Positions 14,554 to 23,198 of a stretch of DNA of 47,457 bases are shown here, piece after piece (position 1 is the stretch's first letter; each line of letters begins with the position of its first letter). The notes beneath the pieces are model-generated. The model ran no database searches. It was not told the origin of the DNA and saw nothing but the letters and a program-made list of their open reading frames with translations. Origin of the DNA: JAHILA01 sp035528175 (lineage in GTDB: Bacteria; Patescibacteriota; Minisyncoccia; RBG-13-40-8-A); assembly GCA_035528175.1 (NCBI GenBank), contig DATKZC010000016.1, positions 1 through 47,457 of the forward strand, read 5' to 3'. Position numbers and translations under genes: made by a program.

Positions 14554-15639
14554 ATGTTACTGACGATTATTGTTTTTATTTTAATATTAGGCGTGCTGAT
14601 TTTTGCCCACGAACTGGGGCATTTTATCAGCGCAAAAAAAGCCGGGGTAAAAGTCGAAGAATTCGGCTTTGGTTTTCCTCCCCGGATTTTTAGTTTTAAA
14701 AGAAAAGAAACAATTTATTCTTTGAATTTAATTCCACTTGGAGGGTTTGTTAAAATTCTCGGCGAGACAAGCGAGGAAAAACGCAGCCGCAGTAAATTCG
14801 CTTTTCATAATAAACCAATTTGGCAAAGGGCAATAATTCTGGTAATGGGCGTGTTAATGAATCTGTTGGTTGCCGTAATTCTGCTTTCTATTGTTCATGC
14901 TATAGGAGTTCCGAGTTTTGTTGAAGGCAATGGAGCGAATTATAGGAATATTCAGATTCAAATAGTCGATATTGCCAAGAATTCCCCAGCTCAGGAGTCC
15001 GGAATTAAAATAGGAGATGCGCTGTTGTTTATGTTGCATGGCAATGAAAAAGTAGAAATTAAAGAAGTTGAAGAAGTGCAAAATTTTGTAGCTTTTCATG
15101 TTGGACAAGAAATCATTGTTGAAATTAAAAGAGGAAATGAAATTTTACAGAAAAATATAGTGCCCAGAATTGATCCGCCAGAAGGTGAAGGCGCTTTAGG
15201 AGTCGCCATGTCAAAAACCGGATTAATTTCTTATCCTTGGTATAAGGCAATTTTAAAAGGATTTGAAGCAACTGGTAGAATGTTTATCACTATGATTGAA
15301 ATGCTTTGGATGCTGTTAAAAACATTAATTCTCAAAGGTACAATGATCGGTGAAGTTGCCGGTCCAGTCGGGATTGCGACGCTTACTTTTCAGATGGTGC
15401 AATTGGGTTGGGTTTATGTTTTGCAATTTACAGCAATTCTTTCAATTAATCTTGCGCTTTTGAATATTCTTCCGTTTCCGGCATTGGATGGCGGCAGATT
15501 ATTATTTTTGTTGATTGAAAAAATAAAAGGCAAGCCGATAAAAGTTAGAACTGAAAGAATTGCCAACACCCTCGGTTTCGCAATTTTAATTGGCTTAATG
15601 TTAATTGTGACTTTAAGAGATGTAATAAAACTTTTTTAA
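14554..15639 (+). CDS. rseP: Site-2 zinc metalloprotease RseP/YaeL family
   Basis: A 361-residue membrane protease of family M50. The zinc motif H-E-L-G-H (H19, E20, H23) lies in the first helix, a PDZ domain fills about 125-210, and the third zinc ligand is in F-P-A-L-D-G-G-R-L in the penultimate helix. It cleaves transmembrane substrates inside the bilayer, in other bacteria anti-sigma factors or signal-peptide remnants. It lies between frr and proS with gaps of 3 and 4 nt and has no SD. Confidence 0.93.
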   Translation: MLLTIIVFILILGVLIFAHELGHFISAKKAGVKVEEFGFGFPPRIFSFKRKETIYSLNLIPLGGFVKILGETSEEKRSRSKFAFHNKPIWQRAIILVMGVLMNLLVAVILLSIVHAIGVPSFVEGNGANYRNIQIQIVDIAKNSPAQESGIKIGDALLFMLHGNEKVEIKEVEEVQNFVAFHVGQEIIVEIKRGNEILQKNIVPRIDPPEGEGALGVAMSKTGLISYPWYKAILKGFEATGRMFITMIEMLWMLLKTLILKGTMIGEVAGPVGIATLTFQMVQLGWVYVLQFTAILSINLALLNILPFPALDGGRLLFLLIEKIKGKPIKVRTERIANTLGFAILIGLMLIVTLRDVIKLF

Positions 15640-15643
15640 AAAT

Positions 15644-17041
15644 ATGCTTACAAAACAATCTGAAGATTTTTCAAAATGGTATAATGACGTGGTTTTAAAA
15701 GCAGGAATGGCTGATTATTCGCCAGTAAAGGGCTGCATGATTATTAAGCCTTATGGCTATGCAGTTTGGGAGAACATCCAAAAAGCCATGGATATTAAAA
15801 TCAAGGAATTAGGCGCGGAAAACGCTTATTTCCCTTTGTTTGTCCCTGAAAGATTTTTCAAAAAAGAAGCAGAGCACGTAGGAGGATTTAATCCGCAGGT
15901 TGCATGGGTAACCCACGGAGGAGGTAAAAAACTTGAAGAAAAATTAGCAGTCAGACCGACTTCAGAAACAATCATGTATGATGTTTTTAAAAATTGGATT
16001 CAATCATACAGAGATTTGCCTTTAAAAATAAATCAATGGGCGAATATTGTAAGATGGGAAATGAGAACAAGGTTATTTTTAAGGACAATGGAATTTTTAT
16101 GGCAAGAAGGCCATACAGCGCACGCAACAGAAAAAGAAGCAGATGAGATGGCACAAGCTGCCTTAAAAATGTACAGGGACTTTGCCGAAGAGTATTTGGC
16201 GATTTATTCCATACCAGGTAAAAAAACTGATGCGGAAAAATTTGCCGGAGCAAATTATACTCTTACATTTGAAGCATTGATGAAAGATGGCAAGGCATTG
16301 CAAATGGGAACCTCACATCAACTAGGACAGAATTTTTCCAAATCATTCGGCATTGAATTTTTGGACGAAAAGGGTAAAAAGAATAATGTCTGGCAAACCA
16401 GCTGGGGCATAAGTACGAGAATGATTGGCGCAATAATTATGGCCCATGGTGATGACAAAGGATTAGTTTTGCCACCGAAGATTACCCAATACCAGATTGT
16501 AATTATTCCTATTAGTTTTGATGCGAAAGTTAAAAGTTTTGTTTCCAAAATAGAAAAAATCCTTAAAGACAAAAAAATCAGATTTTTAGTGGACAATAAA
16601 GAACAAAGCCCTGGCTGGAAATTTAATGAATGGGAATTGAAAGGCGCGCCATTAAGATTGGAAATCGGGCCGAAAGAAGCGAAAGAAAATAGGATAACTT
16701 ATGTTTTAAGAGACGAATTAAAGAAGAACAGCATTTCCTTGAAGCAATTCAATCCAGAAAAATTATTGGATGAAATGCAGAAAAGATTATTTGTAAAATC
16801 CAAAAAATTCACCGAAGATAATACCAACGAAGCAAAATCTTATGATGAATTTAAAAAAATACTGAAAGAAAAAGGTGGATTTATTAAAGCTCATTGGTGC
16901 GGGGACGCTAAATGTGAAAAGAAAATACAGGATGAAACAAAGGCCACAATTAGATGTATTCCTTTTGGGAAAAATAAAATAGGTAAATGCATTAAATGTG
17001 GAAAGGAGGGTAAAGAAGTATTATTTGCTAAGGCGTATTAA
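15644..17041 (+). CDS. proS: Prolyl-tRNA synthetase, archaeal/eukaryotic type
   Basis: A 465-residue class II synthetase. Motif 2 and 3 regions are clear (R-P-T-S-E-T, R-W-E-M-R-T-R-L-F-L-R-T-M-E-F-L-W-Q-E-G-H, and T-S-W-G-I-S-T-R-M-I-G). It lacks the INS editing domain of the usual bacterial type between motifs 2 and 3. After the anticodon domain there is a C-terminal domain with C-x4-C (WCGDAKC) and a C-x2-C pair (KCIKC) ending in an aromatic Tyr, all typical of the archaeal/eukaryotic form. This type occurs in a minority of bacteria. It ends 1 nt before mreB. Confidence 0.94.
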   Translation: MLTKQSEDFSKWYNDVVLKAGMADYSPVKGCMIIKPYGYAVWENIQKAMDIKIKELGAENAYFPLFVPERFFKKEAEHVGGFNPQVAWVTHGGGKKLEEKLAVRPTSETIMYDVFKNWIQSYRDLPLKINQWANIVRWEMRTRLFLRTMEFLWQEGHTAHATEKEADEMAQAALKMYRDFAEEYLAIYSIPGKKTDAEKFAGANYTLTFEALMKDGKALQMGTSHQLGQNFSKSFGIEFLDEKGKKNNVWQTSWGISTRMIGAIIMAHGDDKGLVLPPKITQYQIVIIPISFDAKVKSFVSKIEKILKDKKIRFLVDNKEQSPGWKFNEWELKGAPLRLEIGPKEAKENRITYVLRDELKKNSISLKQFNPEKLLDEMQKRLFVKSKKFTEDNTNEAKSYDEFKKILKEKGGFIKAHWCGDAKCEKKIQDETKATIRCIPFGKNKIGKCIKCGKEGKEVLFAKAY

Positions 17042-17042
17042 A

Positions 17043-18095
17043 ATGTTTGATAAAATTCTTGGAAAACTCTCTAAAGATATTGGTGTTGATTTAGGCACAG
17101 CAACTACCCTTGTTTATGTAAAAGGGCGGGGGATTGTGATTAACGAGCCGTCAGTAGTGGCAGTTAACCAGAAAACAGGACAGATATTAGCAATCGGCGA
17201 TGAAGCAAAAAAAATGGTTGGCCGTACTCCAGCTCATATTTCTGCTACCCGACCCTTAAGAGAAGGGGCAATTTCTGATTTCGAGGTGACTGAACAGATG
17301 CTTCGTTATTTTATTCATAAAGTTCATAGGGACTCTTTTACTATTTTACCCAGGCCGAGAATTATTATCGGAATTCCATTAGGTATTACCGAAGTAGAAA
17401 AAAAGGCAGTCAAGGATGCTACCATAGGCGCCGGAGGTAGAGAGGTTTATCTAGTAGAACAAGCCATGGCTGCAGCAATCGGCGCTCGTTTGCCGGTTCA
17501 GGAGGCATTTGGCAATATGATAGTTGATATTGGCGGAGGAACAACCGATATAGCTGTAATTTCTTTGGGTGGCATTGTGTCCAGCCAAACTTTAAAAATA
17601 GCAGGAGACAAATTGAACCAAGATATAATAAATTATGCCCATGACGAATTAAAGCTTGCCTTGGGAGAAAAAACTGCCGAGGATATTAAAATTGCTATTG
17701 GTTCGGCTTATGAATTGGAAGATATTTTGGAAGCGCCAATCAGGGGTAGAGATTTAATCACTGGCTTACCCAAGGAAATTGTGGTGAGTAGCGACCAAAT
17801 CAGAGAAGCGCTTTATGCCTCTAATGAAGCAATTGTAAGCGCCATAAAAGATACAATTGAACAGACGCCGCCGGAATTGGTTGCTGATATTATGAATAGG
17901 GGAATTGTTTTGGTCGGTGGTGGAAGCTTGCTCAGGGGTTTGGATAAATTAATCCGAGAAGAAACGAAAATGCCTGTGAAAATTATAGACGATCCATTGA
18001 CTGCAGTTGCGCGCGGCGCAGGAATTATTTTAGAGGATTTGGATAAATTAAGAGAAGTTTTAATCGAGAGCGATTACGGCGAGGTGCCGAAATAA
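17043..18095 (+). CDS. mreB: Rod-shape actin homologue MreB (second copy)
   Basis: A 350-residue MreB with G-V-D-L-G-T-A-T-T, V-D-I-G-G-G-T-T-D-I-A and V-G-G-G-S-L-L-R-G motifs. I choose ATG 17043, one base after the proS stop: it gives M-F-D-K-I-L-G-K-L-S-K-D-I-G-V-D, whose start matches the amphipathic membrane-binding helix of MreB. A longer reading from 16998 would add residues that are only proS in another frame. It is followed by mreC, mreD and PBP2, so this is the main elongasome copy. Confidence 0.95.
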   Translation: MFDKILGKLSKDIGVDLGTATTLVYVKGRGIVINEPSVVAVNQKTGQILAIGDEAKKMVGRTPAHISATRPLREGAISDFEVTEQMLRYFIHKVHRDSFTILPRPRIIIGIPLGITEVEKKAVKDATIGAGGREVYLVEQAMAAAIGARLPVQEAFGNMIVDIGGGTTDIAVISLGGIVSSQTLKIAGDKLNQDIINYAHDELKLALGEKTAEDIKIAIGSAYELEDILEAPIRGRDLITGLPKEIVVSSDQIREALYASNEAIVSAIKDTIEQTPPELVADIMNRGIVLVGGGSLLRGLDKLIREETKMPVKIIDDPLTAVARGAGIILEDLDKLREVLIESDYGEVPK

Positions 18096-18105
18096 GTAAA
18101 TTTAT

Positions 18106-18888
18106 ATGAAAGAAACGATTACAATTATTTTAATTTTAATAATTGTTCTGATTGTATTAAATTTTATCCCTGGTCTTAATAAAGGACTTGGGAATTTTGT
18201 TTACAAAATATTTTCGCCAATAGGAAGATTTTTTTCCAATATCGGAAATGGAATAAGCGGGTTTTTCCGAATCATATTTTCAATTGGCGATTTAAATGAG
18301 GAAAATCTTGTGCTAAAACAGGAAAATTTAGTTTTAGAGGCAGAAAATTCTACGCTGATAGAAGTTAAGAGAGAAAATGATATTTTAAAAGAAGCATTAA
18401 ACATTTCCAAATCGGAACAACAAATTAAAGAGGTAGCTTCGGTTGTGGGCAAGGATATTCAGGGAATCCAGGACTGGATTTTAATAAATAAAGGTTCAAA
18501 GCACGGTATAATTAAGGACATGATTGCAATATCGCCGGAAAACGCATTAGTAGGTAAAATCAGTGAAGTTAATCCGAGTTTTTCAAAAATAACCTTGATT
18601 ATTCAGAAAGATTCAGTTGTTGCCGGAATTATAGAAAAAAATCGCATTGAGGGATTGGTGAAAAGAGATGATAAAGGCGGATTATTTATAGATTTCATAC
18701 CGAAGAACGAAAATTTGGAAATCAACGAAAGGATAATTACTTCCGGCATGGACAATCTTTATCCTAAGGGGATTTTAATCGGCAAAATCGAAAACATTGA
18801 TACATCGGACAATCAAATTTTTAAAAAAATAATTATTACTCCTGCTGTTGATTTTTCAAAACTTGAAAACGTTTTTATAATAAAATGA
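18106..18888 (+). CDS. mreC: Rod-shape protein MreC
   Basis: A 260-residue protein with an N-terminal transmembrane helix (about 4-20), a coiled coil rich in E, N and L (about 63-100) and the beta-barrel MreC core (V-G-K-D-I-Q-G-I-Q-D-W-I-L-I-N-K-G...I-A-I-S-P-E-N-A-L-V-G). MreC links MreB to PBP2 outside the membrane. It starts 10 nt after mreB and overlaps mreD by 4 bp (ATGA). Confidence 0.93.
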   Translation: MKETITIILILIIVLIVLNFIPGLNKGLGNFVYKIFSPIGRFFSNIGNGISGFFRIIFSIGDLNEENLVLKQENLVLEAENSTLIEVKRENDILKEALNISKSEQQIKEVASVVGKDIQGIQDWILINKGSKHGIIKDMIAISPENALVGKISEVNPSFSKITLIIQKDSVVAGIIEKNRIEGLVKRDDKGGLFIDFIPKNENLEINERIITSGMDNLYPKGILIGKIENIDTSDNQIFKKIIITPAVDFSKLENVFIIK

Positions 18889-19352
18889 GAATTATTTTGG
18901 TTATAATTTTTATTCTTGTTGTGTTGTTTTTACAAATTGGAATTTTCCCGCATCTGAAAATTGTTGGCGTTTATCCAAATTTGATTTTTTTGGCTATTGT
19001 AAGTTTAGCTATTGTGGGGGACTGGAAAAAGAATCTTGGCTGGATAATTGTGTCCGGATTATTTCTGGATTTTTATTCTCTGCAGAATATTTTAGGAATT
19101 TCCGTTCTTTTTCTGCTTTTATCGTGCCTTTTTTCCCTATTTTTGAATAAAAAAATACTAAAAGAAGAAAATAAATTGTCGCTCATTTTAATTTTTCTGA
19201 TTTCTTCTTTATTCTATGAATTATTATTATTTATAAGCGGTTCAAATTTATCGTTGTCGGGCTTGGTCGCTAAAATTATTTATAATTCAATTTTAGCGCT
19301 GCCGATTTTTTATTTAATAAAATTTTATGTGGGTAAATTCAAAGAAATTTAA
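18885..19352 (+). CDS. mreD: Rod-shape membrane protein MreD
   Basis: A 155-residue, very hydrophobic protein with about five transmembrane helices. Primary sequence is poorly conserved in this family, so the call rests on size, topology, the P-N-L-I-F-L segment and its place between mreC (4-bp overlap) and the PBP2 gene (26-bp overlap). Confidence 0.82.
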   Translation: MRIILVIIFILVVLFLQIGIFPHLKIVGVYPNLIFLAIVSLAIVGDWKKNLGWIIVSGLFLDFYSLQNILGISVLFLLLSCLFSLFLNKKILKEENKLSLILIFLISSLFYELLLFISGSNLSLSGLVAKIIYNSILALPIFYLIKFYVGKFKEI

Positions 19353-21201
19353 AGTAAAACGCAAATTCAGCGAGGACATTGAAACCGAAGAGATTTTAAT
19401 GGATTCAAAAAGATTGAAAGAATCTCCTGACAGTGAACGGGAAAAATTAGAGAAACCGATAAAGGAAAACATTCTAAGAATTTTTTTGGTTTTTATTGTT
19501 GTTGTTCTAATCTTGCTTTTTACCAAGAGTTTCCATTTGCAGATTCTTAATGGAGTTTATTGGCGCAATCTGGCCGAGGGGAACAGGATGTGTTCTTATC
19601 CCATAGAACCGTTAAGGGGAATAATTTACGATAAAAATAAAACTCCGTTAACCATAAATATTCCCAAACTTGATTTGGCGATTATTCCAGCAGATCTTAT
19701 AAAAGAAGCTAATTACAAGGAGATAATAAAAAAATTATCTGAAGTGATAGGCATATCGGAGGATATAATTCAGGACAAAATAGAACAAAATAAAGAAATT
19801 TCTTATCCTATTATTGTTGTTGAAGATTTAGAAAAAGAAAAAGCGATTTTCCTGGAATCGGAATTTAATATTATCTCTGAAATAAAAATTCAGAAAAACA
19901 GCCGGAGATATTATGAAGACGGCGTTATATTTTCTCATATTTTGGGTTATATCGGAAAAGTTTCTCCTAAGGAAGTTAAGGAGAGGAAATATTTTCTCGA
20001 TGATTATATTGGGAGAACAGGAATCGAAGAATATTACGAAAACCGGCTTCGCGGGACTTATGGTGAAGAACTTATAGAAATAGACAATAAGGGGAAAACC
20101 CAAAAAATATTAGCAGTTAAAGATCCAATTCCCGGAAATGATTTAATTTTATCCGTAGATGCAGAATTACAGAAAGTTCTTTACCAATCCTTAAAATCCA
20201 GATTAAGTGGAATGTCTACGTCAAGGGCAGCGGCAATTGCTATGAATCCGCAAAACGGCAAAATTTTGGCTTTGGTCAGTTTTCCGAGTTTTGACAATAA
20301 TAGTTTTATTAAAGGCAATTCAGAATATATCCAAAAGATATTTCAAGATAAGAATAATCCCTTAATTAACAGGGTGATTTCCGGTAGATACCCGCCGGGT
20401 TCAACTATAAAACCAATGATTGCTTCTGCGGCCTTGGAAGAAAATACAATAAACCCCGATAAGATAATTAATTGCCCTGGTTTGATAAATTTATTCAATA
20501 GTAGTGGAAATATTTATTGGACTTTCAGGGATTGGGATACTCATGGTGCGGTAAATATGACAAAGGCCATTGCCGAATCATGCGATGTTTATTTTTATAC
20601 TGTCGGTGGCGGCTATGGAAATCAAGAAGGATTAGGAATAGATAGGATTAAAAAATATCTGGAACTATTCGGATGGGGAGAGAAAACCGGAATCGATTTA
20701 CCCGGAGAGATTGTGGGATTTATACCCGATGCAGATTGGAAAAAAGAAACTAAAAATCAAGAATGGTTTATTGGTGATACTTACAACACTTCAATCGGCC
20801 AAGGCGATGTTTTGATGAATCCATTACAACTTACATCAGCCATTGCGGTAATCGCCAATAATGGAAAACTATACCAGCCACAATTAACAGAATTGACTCA
20901 GCCAAAATTAATTAGGGAAAATTTTATCAAAGAAGAAAACCTTGAAATTGTCAGACAAGGAATGAGGGAGACAATTGTTTCGGGAACAGCTATGTCGTTA
21001 AATGATTTACCCGTTGAAGTAGCAGGCAAAACAGGAACCGCTGAAGCATCTGGCATGTCCCCCCATGCTTGGTTCACTGCTTTCGCGCCATATGAAAATC
21101 CAGAAATTGTCATTACGGTGCTGATTGAAAACGGCGCAGAAAAAGGAGGTGTGTCGGTTGCAGTGGCCAGAGAAATTCTAAATTGGTATTTTTCAAAATA
21201 A
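19327..21201 (+). CDS. mrdA: Penicillin-binding protein 2 (transpeptidase)
   Basis: A 624-residue class B PBP. A cytoplasmic tail of about 50 residues precedes one transmembrane helix (51-66). A dimerisation domain with R-G-I-I-Y-D (97-102) and G-R-T-G-I-E-E-Y-Y-E follows, then the transpeptidase domain with S-T-I-K (S359, K362), S-C-D (418-420, the SxN/D motif) and K-T-G (568-570). It crosslinks side-wall peptidoglycan with the Mre proteins. The start at 19327 overlaps mreD; Met26 (19402) would be a shorter alternative that keeps the membrane helix. The tail is longer than in typical PBP2. Confidence 0.93.
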   Translation: MWVNSKKFKVKRKFSEDIETEEILMDSKRLKESPDSEREKLEKPIKENILRIFLVFIVVVLILLFTKSFHLQILNGVYWRNLAEGNRMCSYPIEPLRGIIYDKNKTPLTINIPKLDLAIIPADLIKEANYKEIIKKLSEVIGISEDIIQDKIEQNKEISYPIIVVEDLEKEKAIFLESEFNIISEIKIQKNSRRYYEDGVIFSHILGYIGKVSPKEVKERKYFLDDYIGRTGIEEYYENRLRGTYGEELIEIDNKGKTQKILAVKDPIPGNDLILSVDAELQKVLYQSLKSRLSGMSTSRAAAIAMNPQNGKILALVSFPSFDNNSFIKGNSEYIQKIFQDKNNPLINRVISGRYPPGSTIKPMIASAALEENTINPDKIINCPGLINLFNSSGNIYWTFRDWDTHGAVNMTKAIAESCDVYFYTVGGGYGNQEGLGIDRIKKYLELFGWGEKTGIDLPGEIVGFIPDADWKKETKNQEWFIGDTYNTSIGQGDVLMNPLQLTSAIAVIANNGKLYQPQLTELTQPKLIRENFIKEENLEIVRQGMRETIVSGTAMSLNDLPVEVAGKTGTAEASGMSPHAWFTAFAPYENPEIVITVLIENGAEKGGVSVAVAREILNWYFSK

Positions 21202-21224
21202 TGTTTTGCCATGCAGCTACGGGG

Positions 21225-21252
21225 TTGACAATCGTTTTATTTAAGTTATTAT
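21225..21252 (+). promoter_or_regulatory. greA promoter
   Basis: TTGACA (21225-21230), 16-bp spacer, TATTAT (21247-21252). ATG 21264 is 11 nt beyond the -10 box, giving a leader of only a few bases. Confidence 0.65.
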
Positions 21253-21263
21253 TAAATATAAAA

Positions 21264-21713
21264 ATGAAATATATAAGTTCAGAAAAATTTAAAGAACTCC
21301 GCGAGACGCTAAAAGAATTAAAAGAAAACAGAAAGGAAATTTCTAAACAAATCCAAGAAGCTCAGGAAAGAGGGGATATTAGCGAGAGCGCAGAATACGC
21401 TGAGGCAAAAGAATCTCAGGCATTCAACGAGGGCAGGATAAAAGAATTGGAACAGTTGCTGGGAGAAGCGGTAATTATTTCCAAAGATAGAAAATGCGAT
21501 AAAGCAGAAGTCGGATGTAGGATAATTGTGAAAAACAGCGAGGCAAAAAAGGAGTTCATACTTGTGGGGTCAGAAGAAGCTGACCCATTATCCGGGAAAA
21601 TATCAAATGAATCACCATTGGGGCGAGCCTTTTTAGGCAAAGAGAAAGGCGATGAGGTAATCGTCCACACCCCCAGTGGCAAAGTCCACTACAAAATTCT
21701 AGAAATCAAATAA
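21264..21713 (+). CDS. greA: Transcript cleavage factor GreA
   Basis: A 149-residue protein from ATG 21264, which starts M-K-Y-I-S-S-E-K-F-K-E-L. A longer frame from 21183 would run through the promoter and is rejected. The N-terminal coiled coil carries the acidic tip (G-D-I-S-E-S-A-E-Y-A-E-A), the C-terminal FKBP-like domain ends with S-P-L-G-R-A-F-L-G-K and V-H-T-P-S-G. GreA rescues backtracked RNA polymerase. It has its own promoter and terminator, unlike most core genes here. Confidence 0.95.
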   Translation: MKYISSEKFKELRETLKELKENRKEISKQIQEAQERGDISESAEYAEAKESQAFNEGRIKELEQLLGEAVIISKDRKCDKAEVGCRIIVKNSEAKKEFILVGSEEADPLSGKISNESPLGRAFLGKEKGDEVIVHTPSGKVHYKILEIK

Positions 21714-21732
21714 TTTTTTAGTATTAGCATTT

Positions 21733-21757
21733 AAAAAGCGGTTGACCCCGCTTTTTT
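21733..21757 (+). terminator. Rho-independent terminator after greA
   Basis: The 9-bp stem 21733-21741 with 21748-21756 has a 6-nt loop, and its right arm runs directly into the T tract. Confidence 0.85.
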
Positions 21758-21781
21758 ATTTACTCCAGAAAATGTTTGTGG

Positions 21782-21787
21782 TAAAAT
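21782..21787 (+). promoter_or_regulatory. -10 box that decides the aspS start
   Basis: TAAAAT ends 7 nt before ATG 21795 but only 1 nt before the in-frame ATG 21789. With leaderless spacing as elsewhere here, 21795 is the better start. Confidence 0.5.
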
Positions 21788-21794
21788 TATGCAT

Positions 21795-23198
21795 ATGGAA
21801 AGGATTGCTATATTGGATACAATTAAAAAAACAGGAGAGATGGTAAAAGTGTGTGGATGGGTGCATTCACGCAGAGACCATGGGAAACTTATTTTTATTG
21901 ACCTTCGTGACCGCTCTGGGTTATTGCAGGTTGTTTTTCCTCCAGGGATGTCTGGCCAGGCCGGAGAACTGCGTTCGGAATGGGTAATTTCAATTGAAGG
22001 CAGGATAAATGAGAGGCCAGAGAAAATGGTCAATAAAAATCTAAAAACCGGAACATTAGAAATGCAGGCAGAAAAATTAGAAATTTTAAATAAAGCTCAA
22101 ACACCGCCATTTGCTTTAGATACTGATGGTTATGAAGTAAATGAGGAAAGCAGATTAAAATACAGATATTTAGATATCCGTAGGCAAAGGATGAAGGAAA
22201 ATCTGATTTTGCGTCACAAAACTGCCCAGTTTATGAGAAATTTTTTATCAGGTAAGGAATTTGTTGAAATCGAGACTCCAATTTTAACTAAATCAACTCC
22301 AGAAGGCGCAAGGGATTATGTCGTGCCGTCAAGAATTTCGCAGGGAAATTTTTATGCCTTGCCACAATCGCCTCAACAATACAAACAATTATTAATGGTG
22401 GCTGGAATAGAAAAATATTTTCAAATCACTAGATGTTTCAGGGATGAAGATAGCAGGGGAGACAGGCAGCCGGAATTTACACAACTGGATTTAGAAATAA
22501 GTTTTTCCGAACAAAAAGATATTTTGGGTTTAATTGAGGAATTATATATAGAAATAGTTAAAAAACTCGCTCCGGAAAAACACATTGCCAAAATTCCATT
22601 TCCGCGATTAACCTACAAAGAAGCAATGAAAGAATATAAAAGTGATAAGCCGGATTTGCGCAAAGATAATAATGATAAAAATGAACTGGCATTTGCATTT
22701 GTTGTTGATTTTCCGGCATTTGAATGGAAGGAAAGCGAAAAACGGTGGGATGCGGTGCATCATCCATTTACCAAAATTCAAAACCCAAAAGATTTGTCGG
22801 AAAAAGAATTTATCAAAGAATTAAAGAAAAATCCCGATAAATTTTTAGCCCATCAATATGATTTTGTTTGCAATGGCTATGAGATTGGTGGCGGTTCAAC
22901 CAGGGAGCATAATCCCAGAATACTTGAAGCGGTGTTCGAAATAATGGGTAACAAAAAAGAAAACATTAAAGAAAAATTTGGGCATTTACTTGGGGCTTTT
23001 GAATACGGAGTCCCGCCACATGGCGGAATCGCCACTGGCATAGACAGGTTTTTGATGATTTTAAGGAACGAGCCGAGCATCCGCGAAGTGATTGCCTTCC
23101 CCAAGACCGGCGATGGCAGAGATTTAATGATGAACGCACCAAGCGGAATTGATAAAGAGCAATTAAAAGAATTAGGAATAAATATAAAGAAAAAATGA
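21795..23198 (+). CDS. aspS: Aspartyl-tRNA synthetase lacking the GAD insertion domain
   Basis: A 467-residue class II synthetase. It has an OB-fold anticodon domain with G-W-V-H-S-R-R-D-H-G, flipping-loop and motif 2 (F-R-D-E-D-S-R-G-D-R-Q-P-E-F-T-Q-L-D) and motif 3 (G-I-A-T-G-I-D-R). These are bacterial AspRS-type sequences, but that type is normally near 590 residues. Here S-D-K-P-D-L-R is followed after only about 15 residues by V-V-D-F-P-A-F-E-W, so the GAD insertion domain is missing while both borders are conserved. It overlaps the next gene by 4 bp. Confidence 0.94.
   Translation: MERIAILDTIKKTGEMVKVCGWVHSRRDHGKLIFIDLRDRSGLLQVVFPPGMSGQAGELRSEWVISIEGRINERPEKMVNKNLKTGTLEMQAEKLEILNKAQTPPFALDTDGYEVNEESRLKYRYLDIRRQRMKENLILRHKTAQFMRNFLSGKEFVEIETPILTKSTPEGARDYVVPSRISQGNFYALPQSPQQYKQLLMVAGIEKYFQITRCFRDEDSRGDRQPEFTQLDLEISFSEQKDILGLIEELYIEIVKKLAPEKHIAKIPFPRLTYKEAMKEYKSDKPDLRKDNNDKNELAFAFVVDFPAFEWKESEKRWDAVHHPFTKIQNPKDLSEKEFIKELKKNPDKFLAHQYDFVCNGYEIGGGSTREHNPRILEAVFEIMGNKKENIKEKFGHLLGAFEYGVPPHGGIATGIDRFLMILRNEPSIREVIAFPKTGDGRDLMMNAPSGIDKEQLKELGINIKKK

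Noticed and set aside
16998..17042. Upstream start for the second mreB
   Set aside because: The extra 15 residues are proS in another frame; ATG 17043 gives the normal MreB N-terminus.
21183..21263. Upstream start for greA
   Set aside because: It would place the promoter TTGACA/TATTAT inside the coding region and adds an unrelated hydrophobic peptide.
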